A stretch of DNA of 22,303 nt from Rhodocyclaceae bacterium UBA5602 (lineage in GTDB: Bacteria; Pseudomonadota; Gammaproteobacteria; Burkholderiales; Rhodocyclaceae), in NCBI GenBank assembly GCA_002424865.1, contig DILC01000018.1:1-22303 (forward strand), written 5' to 3'. Positions 1 through 7,631 of this stretch are shown here, in pieces. The notes under the pieces were generated by a model. The model saw nothing but the letters and a program-made list of their open reading frames with translations, ran no database searches and was not told the DNA's origin. Positions within the stretch are counted from its first letter, which is position 1. Every line of letters starts with the position of its first letter. The translations under genes and the position numbers were made by a program.

Positions 1-453
1 GGCACATCCAGCTACGGTTACGATATCCGCTGCTCGCGTGAGTTCCGCGTGTTCACTAACATCTATTCAACGATTGTGGATCCGAAGAATTTCGATGAAA
101 ATTCCTTCGTCGAGATGGATGGCGATTATTGCGTGATTCCGCCGAATTCTTTCGCGCTGGCGCGTACGGTGGAATACTTTCGCATCCCACGCAGTGTGCT
201 CACGGTTTGCCTCGGCAAATCAACCTATGCACGCTGCGGTATCATTGTGAACGTCACGCCGTTTGAGCCGGAATGGGAAGGCTATGTGACATTGGAGTTT
301 TCCAATACCACGCCGTTGCCCGCCAAAATCTACGCGGGTGAAGGCTGCGCACAGGTGCTGTTTTTTGAGTCCGACGAAGTGTGCGAGACCTCTTACAAGG
401 ATAGGGGGGGGAAATATCAAGGGCAGGTTGGTGTGACTTTGCCGAAAATATGA
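1..453 (+). CDS. dcd: dCTP deaminase, 5' end missing
   Basis: The reading frame is open from the first base and ends at TGA 451-453, so about 150 C-terminal residues of a protein usually near 188 are visible. dCTP deaminase converts dCTP to dUTP and ammonia in the cytoplasm, feeding dUTPase and then thymidylate synthase. The visible part starts with GTSSYGYDIRC, a family hallmark. The trimer active-site region follows: PPNSFALARTVEYFRIPR, LGKSTYARCGIIVNVTPFEPEWEG and the strongly conserved VTLEFSNTTPLPAKIY segment, whose Glu is the expected catalytic residue. The C-terminal YKDRGGKYQGQ.GVTLPKI is the lid that closes over the nucleotide. A GTG at position 49 is internal and not the start. The product supplies dUMP precursor for thyA, which is encoded 5 kb away on the other strand. 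Confidence 0.97.
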   Translation, partial: GTSSYGYDIRCSREFRVFTNIYSTIVDPKNFDENSFVEMDGDYCVIPPNSFALARTVEYFRIPRSVLTVCLGKSTYARCGIIVNVTPFEPEWEGYVTLEFSNTTPLPAKIYAGEGCAQVLFFESDEVCETSYKDRGGKYQGQVGVTLPKI

Positions 454-583
454 TGAATCTGGTCGGGCAGGGGAAAGGGCAAATCCATGCTGCCGCTCAG
501 CGCTTGTCCTGCGATTTTCCCCTATTCCATCCCGCTTCACGCTTCTCTTTCTTCACCCTTCTTTTTCCTCGTTAGGGATTTCC

Positions 584-2824
584 ATGCGCTTCCATTTTCC
601 CATCATCATTATTGACGAAGACTTTCGCTCTGAAAATGCCTCCGGTCTGGGTATTCGTGCGCTGGCTTCAGCCATTGAAAAAGAAGGCATCGACGTGCTG
701 GGCGTGACCAGCTATGGCGATTTATCGTCGTTTGCCCAGCAGCAGAGCCGGGCGTCGGCCTTCATCCTGTCGGTGGATGATGAAGAGCTGGCGAATGAGG
801 AAGAAGAAACCATTGCCGAACTGCGCGCTTTTGTTGAGCAGATCCGCTACAAGAATGCCGAAATTCCGATTTTTCTGCATGGCGAGACGCGCACCAGCCG
901 GCATATTCCGAACGACATCCTGCGCGAACTGCATGGCTTCATCCATATGTATGAAGACACGCCGGAATTCATCGCCAAACATGTCGTGCGCGAAGCGAAG
1001 TCCTATATGGACTCGCTGCCGCCGCCATTTTTTCGCGCGTTGGTGCATTACGCGGCGGATGGCTCGTATAGCTGGCATTGTCCCGGCCATTCGGGCGGCG
1101 TCGCCTTCCTGAAAAGCCCGGTGGGACAGATGTTCCATCAGTTCTTCGGCGAGAACATGCTGCGCGCTGACGTCTGCAATGCGGTGGAAGAGTTGGGCCA
1201 ACTGCTCGACCATACCGGTCCGGTGGCAGCGTCCGAGCGCAATGCGGCGCGGATTTTCAATGCGGACCACTTGTTTTTCGTCACCAACGGTACGTCGACC
1301 TCGAACAAGATCGTCTGGCACTCTACCGTGGCGCCGGGCGATGTGGTGGTGGTGGACCGCAACTGCCACAAGTCCATCTTGCATGCGATCATGATGACTG
1401 GTGCGATCCCCGTGTTTCTGATGCCGACACGCAACAACTACGGCATCATCGGGCCGATTCCGCGGGAAGAGTTTCTTTGGGAAAACATCCAGAAAAAAAT
1501 CGACGCCAACCCGTTCATCATCGACAAGAAAGCCAAGCCGCGCGTGCTGACGATTACGCAAAGCACTTATGACGGCATTATGTATAACGTCGAAGACATC
1601 AAGGAGATGCTCGACGGCAAGATCGATACGCTGCATTTCGATGAAGCCTGGCTGCCGCATGCCGCGTTCCACGATTTTTATGGCGACTATCACGCCATCG
1701 GCGCTGACCGTCCGCGTTGCAAGGAGTCGATGATCTTTTCCACGCAATCCACCCACAAGCTGCTGGCGGGCTTATCGCAAGCTTCGCAGATTCTGGTGCA
1801 GGATGCACAGGAGGGCAAGCTCGACCGCGATGTATTCAACGAAGCTTATCTTATGCACACGTCGACTTCGCCGCAGTATTCGATCATCGCTTCGTGCGAC
1901 GTGGCGGCGGCGATGATGGAGGCGCCAGGCGGCACCGCGCTGGTGGAGGAATCCATCGCCGAGGCGCTGGAGTTTCGCCGCGCCATGCGCAAGGTGGATG
2001 AGGAGTGGGGGGCCGACTGGTGGTTCAAGGTCTGGGGGCCGGATGATTTGTCCGAAGAAGGCATCGAAGAGCGCGACGCCTGGATGTTGAAGCCCTCGGC
2101 GCGCTGGCATGGTTTCGGCAAGCTGGCCGAAGGCTTTAATCTGCTCGACCCGATCAAGGCGACGGTCATTACGCCGGGGCTGAATGTGGATGGCGAGTTT
2201 TCTGATGAGATCGGCATGCCGGCGGCGATTGTCACCAAATATCTCGCCGAGCATGGCGTGATTGTCGAGAAGTGCGGCCTGTATTCCTTCTTCATCATGT
2301 TTACCATCGGTATCACCAAGGGGCGCTGGAATACGCTGGTGACGGCCTTGCAACAGTTCAAGGACGATTACGACCGCAACCATCCGCTGTGGAAGGTGCT
2401 GCCTGAGTTTGTCGCTAAATATCCGCGCTATGAGCGCGTTGGCCTCAAGGATTTATGCACGCAGATTCATGTGGTGTACAAGGCCAACGACATCGCGCGG
2501 CTGACGACGGAGATGTATTTGTCGAACATGGTGCCGGCGATGCGCCCGGCCGATGCATTCGCCAGGATGGCGCACCGTGAAATCGACCGTGTGGGCATTG
2601 ATGAACTGGAAGGCCGTGTGACTGCCGTATTATTGACCCCATACCCACCCGGCATACCGTTGCTGATCCCGGGCGAACAGTTCAACGGCACGATCGTGCG
2701 CTATCTCAGGTTTGCGCGCGAGTTCAACGAGAAGTTTCCCGGTTTCGAGACCGACATCCACGGCCTGGTGAAAGACGCCAGCAATGGCAACGTGCGTTAT
2801 TACGTGGATTGCGTGCGGGAATAA
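584..2824 (+). CDS. Orn/Lys/Arg decarboxylase (PLP fold type I, LdcA-like)
   Basis: This 746-residue cytoplasmic enzyme decarboxylates a basic amino acid to a polyamine or diamine. Three family parts can be seen: an N-terminal receiver-like wing domain (about 1-130, starting FHFPIIIIDEDFRSENASG), the large PLP domain (about 145-550) and a C-terminal domain to 746. The PLP domain carries SYSWHCPGHSGGVAF, the FFGEN segment, NGTSTSNKIVWHS, DRNCHKSILHAIMMTGA, HFDEAW (Asp for the PLP pyridine nitrogen) and STHKLLAGLSQAS with the Schiff-base lysine at about residue 392. Sequence and length resemble Pseudomonas aeruginosa LdcA from memory, which favours lysine, but motifs alone do not separate lysine, ornithine and arginine, so no symbol is given. 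The ATG is preceded by AGGG six bases upstream. It lies 130 bases after dcd and converges on folA. Confidence 0.95.
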   Translation: MRFHFPIIIIDEDFRSENASGLGIRALASAIEKEGIDVLGVTSYGDLSSFAQQQSRASAFILSVDDEELANEEEETIAELRAFVEQIRYKNAEIPIFLHGETRTSRHIPNDILRELHGFIHMYEDTPEFIAKHVVREAKSYMDSLPPPFFRALVHYAADGSYSWHCPGHSGGVAFLKSPVGQMFHQFFGENMLRADVCNAVEELGQLLDHTGPVAASERNAARIFNADHLFFVTNGTSTSNKIVWHSTVAPGDVVVVDRNCHKSILHAIMMTGAIPVFLMPTRNNYGIIGPIPREEFLWENIQKKIDANPFIIDKKAKPRVLTITQSTYDGIMYNVEDIKEMLDGKIDTLHFDEAWLPHAAFHDFYGDYHAIGADRPRCKESMIFSTQSTHKLLAGLSQASQILVQDAQEGKLDRDVFNEAYLMHTSTSPQYSIIASCDVAAAMMEAPGGTALVEESIAEALEFRRAMRKVDEEWGADWWFKVWGPDDLSEEGIEERDAWMLKPSARWHGFGKLAEGFNLLDPIKATVITPGLNVDGEFSDEIGMPAAIVTKYLAEHGVIVEKCGLYSFFIMFTIGITKGRWNTLVTALQQFKDDYDRNHPLWKVLPEFVAKYPRYERVGLKDLCTQIHVVYKANDIARLTTEMYLSNMVPAMRPADAFARMAHREIDRVGIDELEGRVTAVLLTPYPPGIPLLIPGEQFNGTIVRYLRFAREFNEKFPGFETDIHGLVKDASNGNVRYYVDCVRE

Positions 2825-2845
2825 GCGGAATTCTGGGGCAAATTC

Positions 2846-2862
2846 AAAAAGTCGGCGCTGGC
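2846..2862 (+). repeat. 17-base interspersed word, copy 1 (inside folA terminator)
   Basis: Exact AAAAAGTCGGCGCTGGC. This copy is intergenic and forms one arm, plus the T-run on the minus strand, of the folA terminator. It is one of four exact copies in the window; the other exact copies begin at 3933 and 16872 and, inverted, at 18486, and a 13-base core lies at 13721. Function is unknown; an uptake-sequence role is inference. Confidence 0.85.
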
Positions 2863-2874
2863 AACACGCCGACT
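2846..2874 (-). terminator. Intrinsic terminator of folA
   Basis: Read on the minus strand just after the folA stop, AGTCGGCG (complement of 2867-2874) pairs perfectly with CGCCGACT (complement of 2850-2857) across a 9-base loop and is followed by TTTTT. This is a standard Rho-independent terminator for the thyA-pgi-folA strand. On the plus strand no T-run follows, so it should not stop the decarboxylase transcript efficiently. Its 3' arm and T-run are exactly the interspersed 17-base word. Confidence 0.88.
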
Positions 2875-2881
2875 CACCCGC

Positions 2882-3388
2882 TTATTCTGTCCGTTGGTAG
2901 CTGACGAAATCATAGGCTAGTCCGTCCGGGCTCACATGCGGTTCGCGCGTTAGCTCTGACCAATCGATGTGGCTGAATGCCGGAAAATGCGCATCGCCAG
3001 CCACTTCGGTGTGGATTTCAGTGATCTCCATGCGTTGCGCCAGCGGTAGTGTCTGGGCGTAAATTTCTGCGCCGCCAATGACAAAAGCAGTTTCTTCATT
3101 TGCGCAGGCCGTGATTGCGGCTGTTAACGAAGTAACTACGGTCGCGCCTTCCGCGCAATAATCAGGATTGCGTGTGATGACAATGTTGTGCCGTCCGGGC
3201 AGCGCGCGGCCAAGAGACTCCCAGGTCTTGCGCCCCATGATGACGGGATGGCCCAAAGTGAGCGATTTAAAGCGTTTCAGGTCATCGGCAATGCGCCAGG
3301 GCAAGGCGTTGTCCGCGCCGATGACGCCATTGGCGGCGACGGCAGCGATGAGAATGATGTGTGTGGCGTTGCGGGGCAGGTCAGTCAT
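2882..3388 (-). CDS. folA: Dihydrofolate reductase
   Basis: This 168-residue enzyme reduces dihydrofolate to tetrahydrofolate with NADPH, which restores the cofactor oxidised by thymidylate synthase. The sequence shows IAAVAANGVIGADNALPWRIADDLKRF with the active-site acid at about Asp36, then GHPVIMGRKTWESLGRALPGR and the NADPH-binding AFVIGGAEIYAQTLP near the C-terminal third. Length fits chromosomal DHFRs (about 160-170). The frame is open further upstream to 3544, but family alignment begins just after MTDLPRN, so ATG at 3386-3388 is chosen; a TTG three codons earlier is possible and neither has a strong Shine-Dalgarno. It is the last gene of the thyA-pgi-folA set, separated from pgi by about 236 bases that contain a hairpin. 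Confidence 0.95.
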   Translation of the reverse strand: MTDLPRNATHIILIAAVAANGVIGADNALPWRIADDLKRFKSLTLGHPVIMGRKTWESLGRALPGRHNIVITRNPDYCAEGATVVTSLTAAITACANEETAFVIGGAEIYAQTLPLAQRMEITEIHTEVAGDAHFPAFSHIDWSELTREPHVSPDGLAYDFVSYQRTE

Positions 3389-3419
3389 GATGGTCAAATA
3401 GGTGTGTAACGCTGGACGT

Positions 3420-3458
3420 AACCGGACGACAAAAATTGCAGCTTTTGGGTGTCCGGTT
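3420..3458. other. Long imperfect hairpin upstream of folA
   Basis: AACCGGAC (3420-3427) and GTCCGGTT (3451-3458) are a perfect 8-base inverted repeat. Inside it CAAAA and TTTTG form a second short helix around an 8-base loop. It sits in the pgi-folA gap, 32 bases before the folA ATG, with no T-run typical of a terminator. It could be a leader structure of folA or the remnant of a small palindromic repeat element. The rest of the 236-base gap (3389-3624) shows no convincing gene. Confidence 0.55.
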
Positions 3459-3587
3459 GACGGAATTGTTATGCATGGCGCGGCTGTGCCAGTGGAACTG
3501 CAGCCTGGATAGCAGCCCGAACTTGGGGACTGTTTTTCCAGCAAGTGGAGCCGACGATGGCCGAGGCTTGAAATACGGCATCCAACG

Positions 3588-3614
3588 CATTGGCTTTGCT
3601 CAGGTGGGCCAATG
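3588..3614 (-). other. Short hairpin just after pgi stop
   Basis: CATTGGC (3588-3594) and GCCAATG (3608-3614) form a 7-base perfect inverted repeat with a 13-base loop, starting 10 bases after the pgi stop on the minus strand. There is no following T-run, so it may protect the mRNA 3' end or act as a weak pause site rather than as a terminator. Confidence 0.4.
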
Positions 3615-3624
3615 ATTCAAGCCA

Positions 3625-5283
3625 CTAATGCTTGCTCGTGCAAGCTGCCAATAACCCTGCTGTCGAGCTATCCAGCCCCTGGGCCGGGCTTGTGCCTTCT
3701 AGCATGGGCAAGAGGCGGTTGGCAAGTTGCTTGCCATATTCCACGCCCCATTGATCAAAAGAGTTGATCTGCCAGAGTACGCCCAAAGAAAACACTTTGT
3801 GTTCGTATAGCGCAATCAACTGCCCTAGAGTGTAGGCGTCAAGGCGGGGCAGGAGCAAGGTGGTGGAGGGCTGGTTGCCGGGAAAGACTTTGTAGGGCGC
3901 AAGCTGCAAGGATGCTGCCGTTGCGCCGCTGAAAAAAGTCGGCGCTGGCGGCACGGCGGCAGCGAGTTCAGCAGTCGCTTCATCAAGCGTTTTGCCACGC
4001 ATCAGTGCTTCGCTTTGGGCAAAGCAATGCGCCAGCAGTTTGGTGTGATGGCCGGGCAGCATGAAGTCGGGTTCGATGAGTGCAATAAATTCGCAGGGAA
4101 TCAGCCGTCCGCCTTGATGAATCAACTGGTAAAAAGCATGCTGGCCGTTGGTGCCGGATTCGCCCCAGAGGATGGGCGCGGTGGCATAGGTGACGGTCTT
4201 GCCAGCGCGGTCGACCTGCTTGCCGTTGGACTCCATTTCCAGTTGCTGCAAATAGTTTGGCAAGAGTTCCAGCGATTGGCTGTAAGGCAGCAGCGCGCGG
4301 GTTTCTGCACCGAGAAAATTGACATTCCAGAGTTCCAGCAAGGCCAGTGTGAGCGGTAGATTGCGTTCGATGGGCGTATTGAAAAAATGCGCATCCATCG
4401 CCGCACCGCCTGCCAGAAGCTGACGAAAGTTGTCCATGCCAATAGACAGGGCCAGCGGCAGGCCGATGGCTGACCACAGCGAGAAACGGCCGCCGACCCA
4501 GTCCCAGAATTCAAAGGCATTCGCCGGATCAATGCCGAACGCAGCCACGGCGGGCAGATTGGTCGATACGGCAACGAAATGACGAGCCACAGCCGCTTCG
4601 CCGAGCGCAGCGGTTAGCCAGGCGCGAGCCGAGGCGGCATTTTGCATGGTCTCTTGCGTAGTGAAAGTTTTGCTGGCGATGATGAACAGCGTGCGTGCCG
4701 GATCAAGGTCGGCGAGCATGGTGGCTAGATGTGCGGCATCGAGATTCGAGACGTAATGCACCGTGATCTCTGGCATGTGCTGTGCCGCTAGCGCATGACT
4801 GGCCATTTTGGGACCGAGATCGGAGCCGCCAATGCCGATATTGATGACATCACGGATGCGCTCGCCTGTGCTGCCCAGCCAGCGACCTTGGTGAATATCG
4901 GCGCAAAACCTGGCCATTTGATCCAACACGCGGCGCACGTCCGGCATGACATCCTGCCCGGCATGGAAAACGGGTTCAGCGCCACCATGCCGCAAGGCCG
5001 TATGCAGGACGGCGCGGTGCTCGGTATGGTTAATGGCGTCCCCGCTTTGCAGGCGTCGAATCCAGTCCTCACCTTGTGCGCCGTGCCACAAATCCTGCAA
5101 GGCGCCCATGACGTCTGGCGTGACCCGTTGCTTTGAGTAATCCAGCAAAAAGCCTTCTTCTTGCAGCGAAAATCGGCTAAAACGCCCGCTGTCGCTCGCA
5201 AACAGATCACGCAGGTGCAGATTTTTTTGAGCACTGGCCAGCGCTGTCAGTTTTGCCCAGATGGGGGAGGCGTTGATAAGCAT
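3625..5283 (-). CDS. pgi: Glucose-6-phosphate isomerase
   Basis: This 552-residue cytoplasmic enzyme interconverts glucose 6-phosphate and fructose 6-phosphate. The two SIS-type sugar-phosphate regions are present: NIGIGGSDLGPKMASHAL in the first, IIASKTFTTQETM for phosphate contact, then VGGRFSLWSAIGLPLAL. The active-site stretch ILWGESGTNGQHAFYQLIHQG carries the expected catalytic Glu and His, and NSFDQWGVEYGKQLANR near the C-terminus matches the second PGI signature with its catalytic Lys. Length is normal (about 545-555). Start is ATG 5281-5283, with no strong Shine-Dalgarno. It lies 52 bases downstream of thyA, probably in the same transcript. Residues near 445-450 (PPAPTFF) are encoded by one copy of the interspersed 17-base word. 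Confidence 0.97.
   Translation of the reverse strand: MLINASPIWAKLTALASAQKNLHLRDLFASDSGRFSRFSLQEEGFLLDYSKQRVTPDVMGALQDLWHGAQGEDWIRRLQSGDAINHTEHRAVLHTALRHGGAEPVFHAGQDVMPDVRRVLDQMARFCADIHQGRWLGSTGERIRDVINIGIGGSDLGPKMASHALAAQHMPEITVHYVSNLDAAHLATMLADLDPARTLFIIASKTFTTQETMQNAASARAWLTAALGEAAVARHFVAVSTNLPAVAAFGIDPANAFEFWDWVGGRFSLWSAIGLPLALSIGMDNFRQLLAGGAAMDAHFFNTPIERNLPLTLALLELWNVNFLGAETRALLPYSQSLELLPNYLQQLEMESNGKQVDRAGKTVTYATAPILWGESGTNGQHAFYQLIHQGGRLIPCEFIALIEPDFMLPGHHTKLLAHCFAQSEALMRGKTLDEATAELAAAVPPAPTFFSGATAASLQLAPYKVFPGNQPSTTLLLPRLDAYTLGQLIALYEHKVFSLGVLWQINSFDQWGVEYGKQLANRLLPMLEGTSPAQGLDSSTAGLLAACTSKH
3933..3949 (+). repeat. 17-base interspersed word, copy 2 (inside pgi)
   Basis: Exact AAAAAGTCGGCGCTGGC, extended by one A on the left and one G on the right. 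In pgi sense it reads GCCAGCGCCGACTTTTTT and encodes PAPTFF, in a region about 100 residues before the C-terminus. Confidence 0.85.
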
Positions 5284-5335
5284 AGGCTGAAAGAGCGTTT
5301 TGTATTAGTCGTTGGGCGATCAGCAGGCCGTCCTG

Positions 5336-6142
5336 TCAGACAGCAACCGGCGCTGCAATATGCGGATAGGGATCGTAAGCTTCCAATGTGAAGTCTTCAT
5401 AACAGAACGAAAAAATATCCTGCACGGCCGGGTTTAGCTTCATGCGCGGCTGGGGTCTGGGTTCGCGGGTGAGCTGCAGCCTGGCCTGTTCAATATGATT
5501 GCTGTACAGATGGCAATCCCCCCCCGTCCAGATAAATTCGCCCGGCTCAAATTGGCACACTTGCGCGACCATCAAGGTAAACAGCGCATACGAGGCAATA
5601 TTGAACGGCACGCCGAGGAAAATATCGGCGCTGCGCTGATACAGTTGGCAGGAGAGTTTGTTGTCAGCGACATGAAACTGGAACAGCGCATGGCAAGGGG
5701 GCAACTTCATTTTCGGGATGTCGGCCGGATTCCAGGCGGAAACAATGTGGCGACGGGAATCCGGATTGTTTTTCAGGCCGTCGATCAATTGCGTGATCTG
5801 GTCGATCTCGCCAGCGGGGTTGGCTGCGGAAGGGTTAGGCCAGTGCCGCCACTGATGACCATACACCGGGCCCAGATTGCCATTCTCGTCGGCCCAGTCG
5901 TCCCAGATCGAGACGCCGTTTTCCTTCAGGTAACGGGTGTTGGTCTCGCCCTGCAAAAACCATAACAACTCATGGATGATGGAGCGCAGGTGCAGTTTTT
6001 TGGTGGTGAGCAGCGGAAAGCCTGCCGCCAGATCAAAGCGCATCTGGTGACCGAAAACAGAGCGTGTGCCGGTGCCCGTGCGATCAGATTTCTCCGTGCC
6101 GTGCTCTAGCACGTGGCGCATCAGGTCAAGGTATTGGCGCAT
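5336..6142 (-). CDS. thyA: Thymidylate synthase
   Basis: This 268-residue enzyme methylates dUMP to dTMP using 5,10-methylenetetrahydrofolate and releases dihydrofolate, which the DHFR encoded downstream recycles. MRQYLDLMRHVLEHGTEKSDRTGTGTRSVFGHQMRFDL is the typical N-terminus. LLWFLQGETNTRYLKENGVSIWDDW and GPVYGHQWRHW follow, then the catalytic cysteine in KLPPCHALFQFHV (about Cys150) and the dUMP-binding YQRSADIFLGVPFNIASY. The frame extends upstream to 6184, but family proteins begin at MRQY, so ATG 6140-6142 is used. It heads the thyA-pgi-folA set and diverges from the phosphoribosyltransferase across 108 bases. Confidence 0.97.
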   Translation of the reverse strand: MRQYLDLMRHVLEHGTEKSDRTGTGTRSVFGHQMRFDLAAGFPLLTTKKLHLRSIIHELLWFLQGETNTRYLKENGVSIWDDWADENGNLGPVYGHQWRHWPNPSAANPAGEIDQITQLIDGLKNNPDSRRHIVSAWNPADIPKMKLPPCHALFQFHVADNKLSCQLYQRSADIFLGVPFNIASYALFTLMVAQVCQFEPGEFIWTGGDCHLYSNHIEQARLQLTREPRPQPRMKLNPAVQDIFSFCYEDFTLEAYDPYPHIAAPVAV

Positions 6143-6238
6143 AGGACAGATTCTGGAATGTATGGATGATTGATTGTAAAGCACCTTGGCCAGTTGCCCG
6201 GCTGGAACGGCTTAAAAAAGCGTATCTTCATGGTTTTC

Positions 6239-6246
6239 AAGGAGGT
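6239..6246 (+). promoter_or_regulatory. Strong ribosome binding site deciding the PRTase start
   Basis: AAGGAGGT is close to a perfect anti-16S match, four bases before ATG 6251. It selects this ATG over the in-frame upstream starts, including the one 21 bases earlier that would contain the site in its coding sequence. Confidence 0.8.
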
Positions 6247-6250
6247 CATC

Positions 6251-6877
6251 ATGTTTTTTCATGATCGCAGTCACGCCGCGCAACAGTTGGTCAAGGCGCT
6301 TGCCGCTTACCAGGGGAAAAATCCCTTGGTGCTGGCCATTCCGCGCGGTGCCGTGCCGATGGGGCGGATCATTGCGGATGCGCTGGGGGGAGAGCTGGAT
6401 GTGGTTTTAGTGCGTAAATTGTCCATGCCAGCCAATCCGGAATTCGCTGTCGGCTCGGTGGATGAATCGGGCTGGACGTATGTGGCGGAATACGCTGCGA
6501 CGGCAGGTGCGACAGCAGACTATCTGGAACAGGAAAAGCAGCGCCAGCTCGCCACCATCCGCCGTCGGCGTGCCGAATACACGCCCTTGCATCCGCCGAT
6601 TGATCCAGCCGGGCGTATCGTCATTGTGGTTGATGACGGTCTGGCCACTGGCGCCACCATGATTTCAGCCTTGCACAGCCTGCGCGGCAAGAAACCGGCC
6701 AGACTGGTGTGCGCTGTGCCGGTTGCGCCCCCCGATACGGTAGCCCGGGTGGCGCAATATGCCGACGAGGTGGTGTGTCTGGAAACTCCCTTCGATTTTC
6801 AGGCGGTAGGGCAGTTTTATCGTGACTTCCCGCAGGTGGAGGACGCGGAAGTCATTGAGATTTTGCGTCGTTCATGA
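6251..6877 (+). CDS. Phosphoribosyltransferase-family protein
   Basis: This protein of 208 residues has the type I PRTase fold. The PRPP loop is clear: RIVIVVDDGLATGATM at about residues 122-138, with two acidic residues and the GATGAT-like turn. The N-terminal half has LVLAIPRGAVPMGRIIADALGGELDVVLVRKL, as in the stand-alone PRTases of unknown substrate that are often encoded next to, or fused with, dienelactone-hydrolase-like proteins. Here a hydrolase of that kind lies convergent, 75 bases downstream, which supports that subfamily. The substrate base is unknown; I would not call it a purine salvage enzyme. The ATG is fixed by an excellent Shine-Dalgarno. A short hairpin and T-run follow the stop. 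Confidence 0.88.
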   Translation: MFFHDRSHAAQQLVKALAAYQGKNPLVLAIPRGAVPMGRIIADALGGELDVVLVRKLSMPANPEFAVGSVDESGWTYVAEYAATAGATADYLEQEKQRQLATIRRRRAEYTPLHPPIDPAGRIVIVVDDGLATGATMISALHSLRGKKPARLVCAVPVAPPDTVARVAQYADEVVCLETPFDFQAVGQFYRDFPQVEDAEVIEILRRS

Positions 6878-6910
6878 GGTGGCAAGGCCATCCCGCCACC
6901 GCCAATTTTT
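6878..6910 (+). terminator. Probable terminator after PRTase
   Basis: GGTGGC (6878-6883) and GCCACC (6895-6900) pair around an 11-base loop directly after the stop codon. GCCAATTTTT follows, giving a five-T run. The stem is only six pairs, so strength is uncertain. Confidence 0.5.
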
Positions 6911-6952
6911 CCTGCATTATGTTGTCCAGGTCTGCATTTCCTGCGCCCAGAT

Positions 6953-7621
6953 TCAAAGTGTGAAATAACGCTCAAACCACGCCGCTGCCTGACGGGAGAC
7001 TTCTTCCAGTGTGCCGGGTTCCTCAAATAAATGGGTGGCGCCGGGAATGATAGCCAGCCGCTGGGTGCAGCGCATGTGCGCTGCGGCACGCTGGTTGAGA
7101 TCAATGACAACATCATCTTCGCCGCCAACCAGCAACAGGGTGGGGGACGTAACCTCAGCCAGGCTGTCTGCCCCGGCCAGGTCGGGGCGTCCGCCGCGCG
7201 ATACGACGGCGGCTATTTTGCCATCCAGCTTGGCGGCAGCCTGCAGCGCGGCAGCAGCGCCTGTACTGGCGCCAAAATAGCCGAGCGGCAGGTTATGGCA
7301 ATCGGCGCGCTCTTTTATCCAGGCGGTGGCGGCAAGCAGGCGCCGGGTCAGCAGGGGAATGTCAAAGCGGGTTTCATGGTTGCTGTCCTCCCCGGGCGTG
7401 AGCAAGTCCATCAACAGCGTGCCTATCCCGGCTGCGCGCAGAACGCTGGCGACATAGTTGTTGCGCGGACTGTGGCGGCTGCTGCCGCTGCCATGGGCGA
7501 ACAAGACCAGGCCCGCCGGGCTTTGCGGCAATTCCAGCATGCCTTCGATGAAGACGTCGCCCTGTGGGATATGCACCAGTTGCCCGGGTTGCCTGGCGTG
7601 CATGGGTTGGGGTGTGGTCAT
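6953..7621 (-). CDS. Alpha/beta hydrolase, dienelactone-hydrolase-like
   Basis: This 222-residue protein has a standard alpha/beta hydrolase layout. LVLFAHGSGSSRHSPRN is the oxyanion-hole strand and loop (about 38-54). GYFGASTGAAAAL holds the nucleophile Ser119, LLLVGGEDDVV the acid at Asp169/170, and IPGATHLFEEPG the His197. No signal peptide is visible, so it should be cytoplasmic. The frame is open to 7789, but the upstream part overlaps amrS; ATG 7619-7621 is chosen because it lies 10 bases after the amrS stop with AGGA upstream. It is therefore the last gene of the amrB-amrA-amrS operon. Relatives sit beside PRTases like the one facing it. The substrate is unknown. Confidence 0.85.
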   Translation of the reverse strand: MTTPQPMHARQPGQLVHIPQGDVFIEGMLELPQSPAGLVLFAHGSGSSRHSPRNNYVASVLRAAGIGTLLMDLLTPGEDSNHETRFDIPLLTRRLLAATAWIKERADCHNLPLGYFGASTGAAAALQAAAKLDGKIAAVVSRGGRPDLAGADSLAEVTSPTLLLVGGEDDVVIDLNQRAAAHMRCTQRLAIIPGATHLFEEPGTLEEVSRQAAAWFERYFTL

Positions 7622-7631
7622 GATGACATCC

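Noticed and set aside
722..1756. 344-codon open frame on the minus strand inside the decarboxylase
   Set aside because: It is antisense to a clearly conserved gene, has no recognisable domain, is rich in Arg and His as expected of a GC-driven shadow, and lacks a ribosome site.
5626..5640. Partial matches to the 17-base word (TCGGCGCTG in thyA, in the decarboxylase near 1698, and near 10304)
   Set aside because: Only 8-9 bases match, without the leading A-run or trailing GGC, which is compatible with chance at this GC content.
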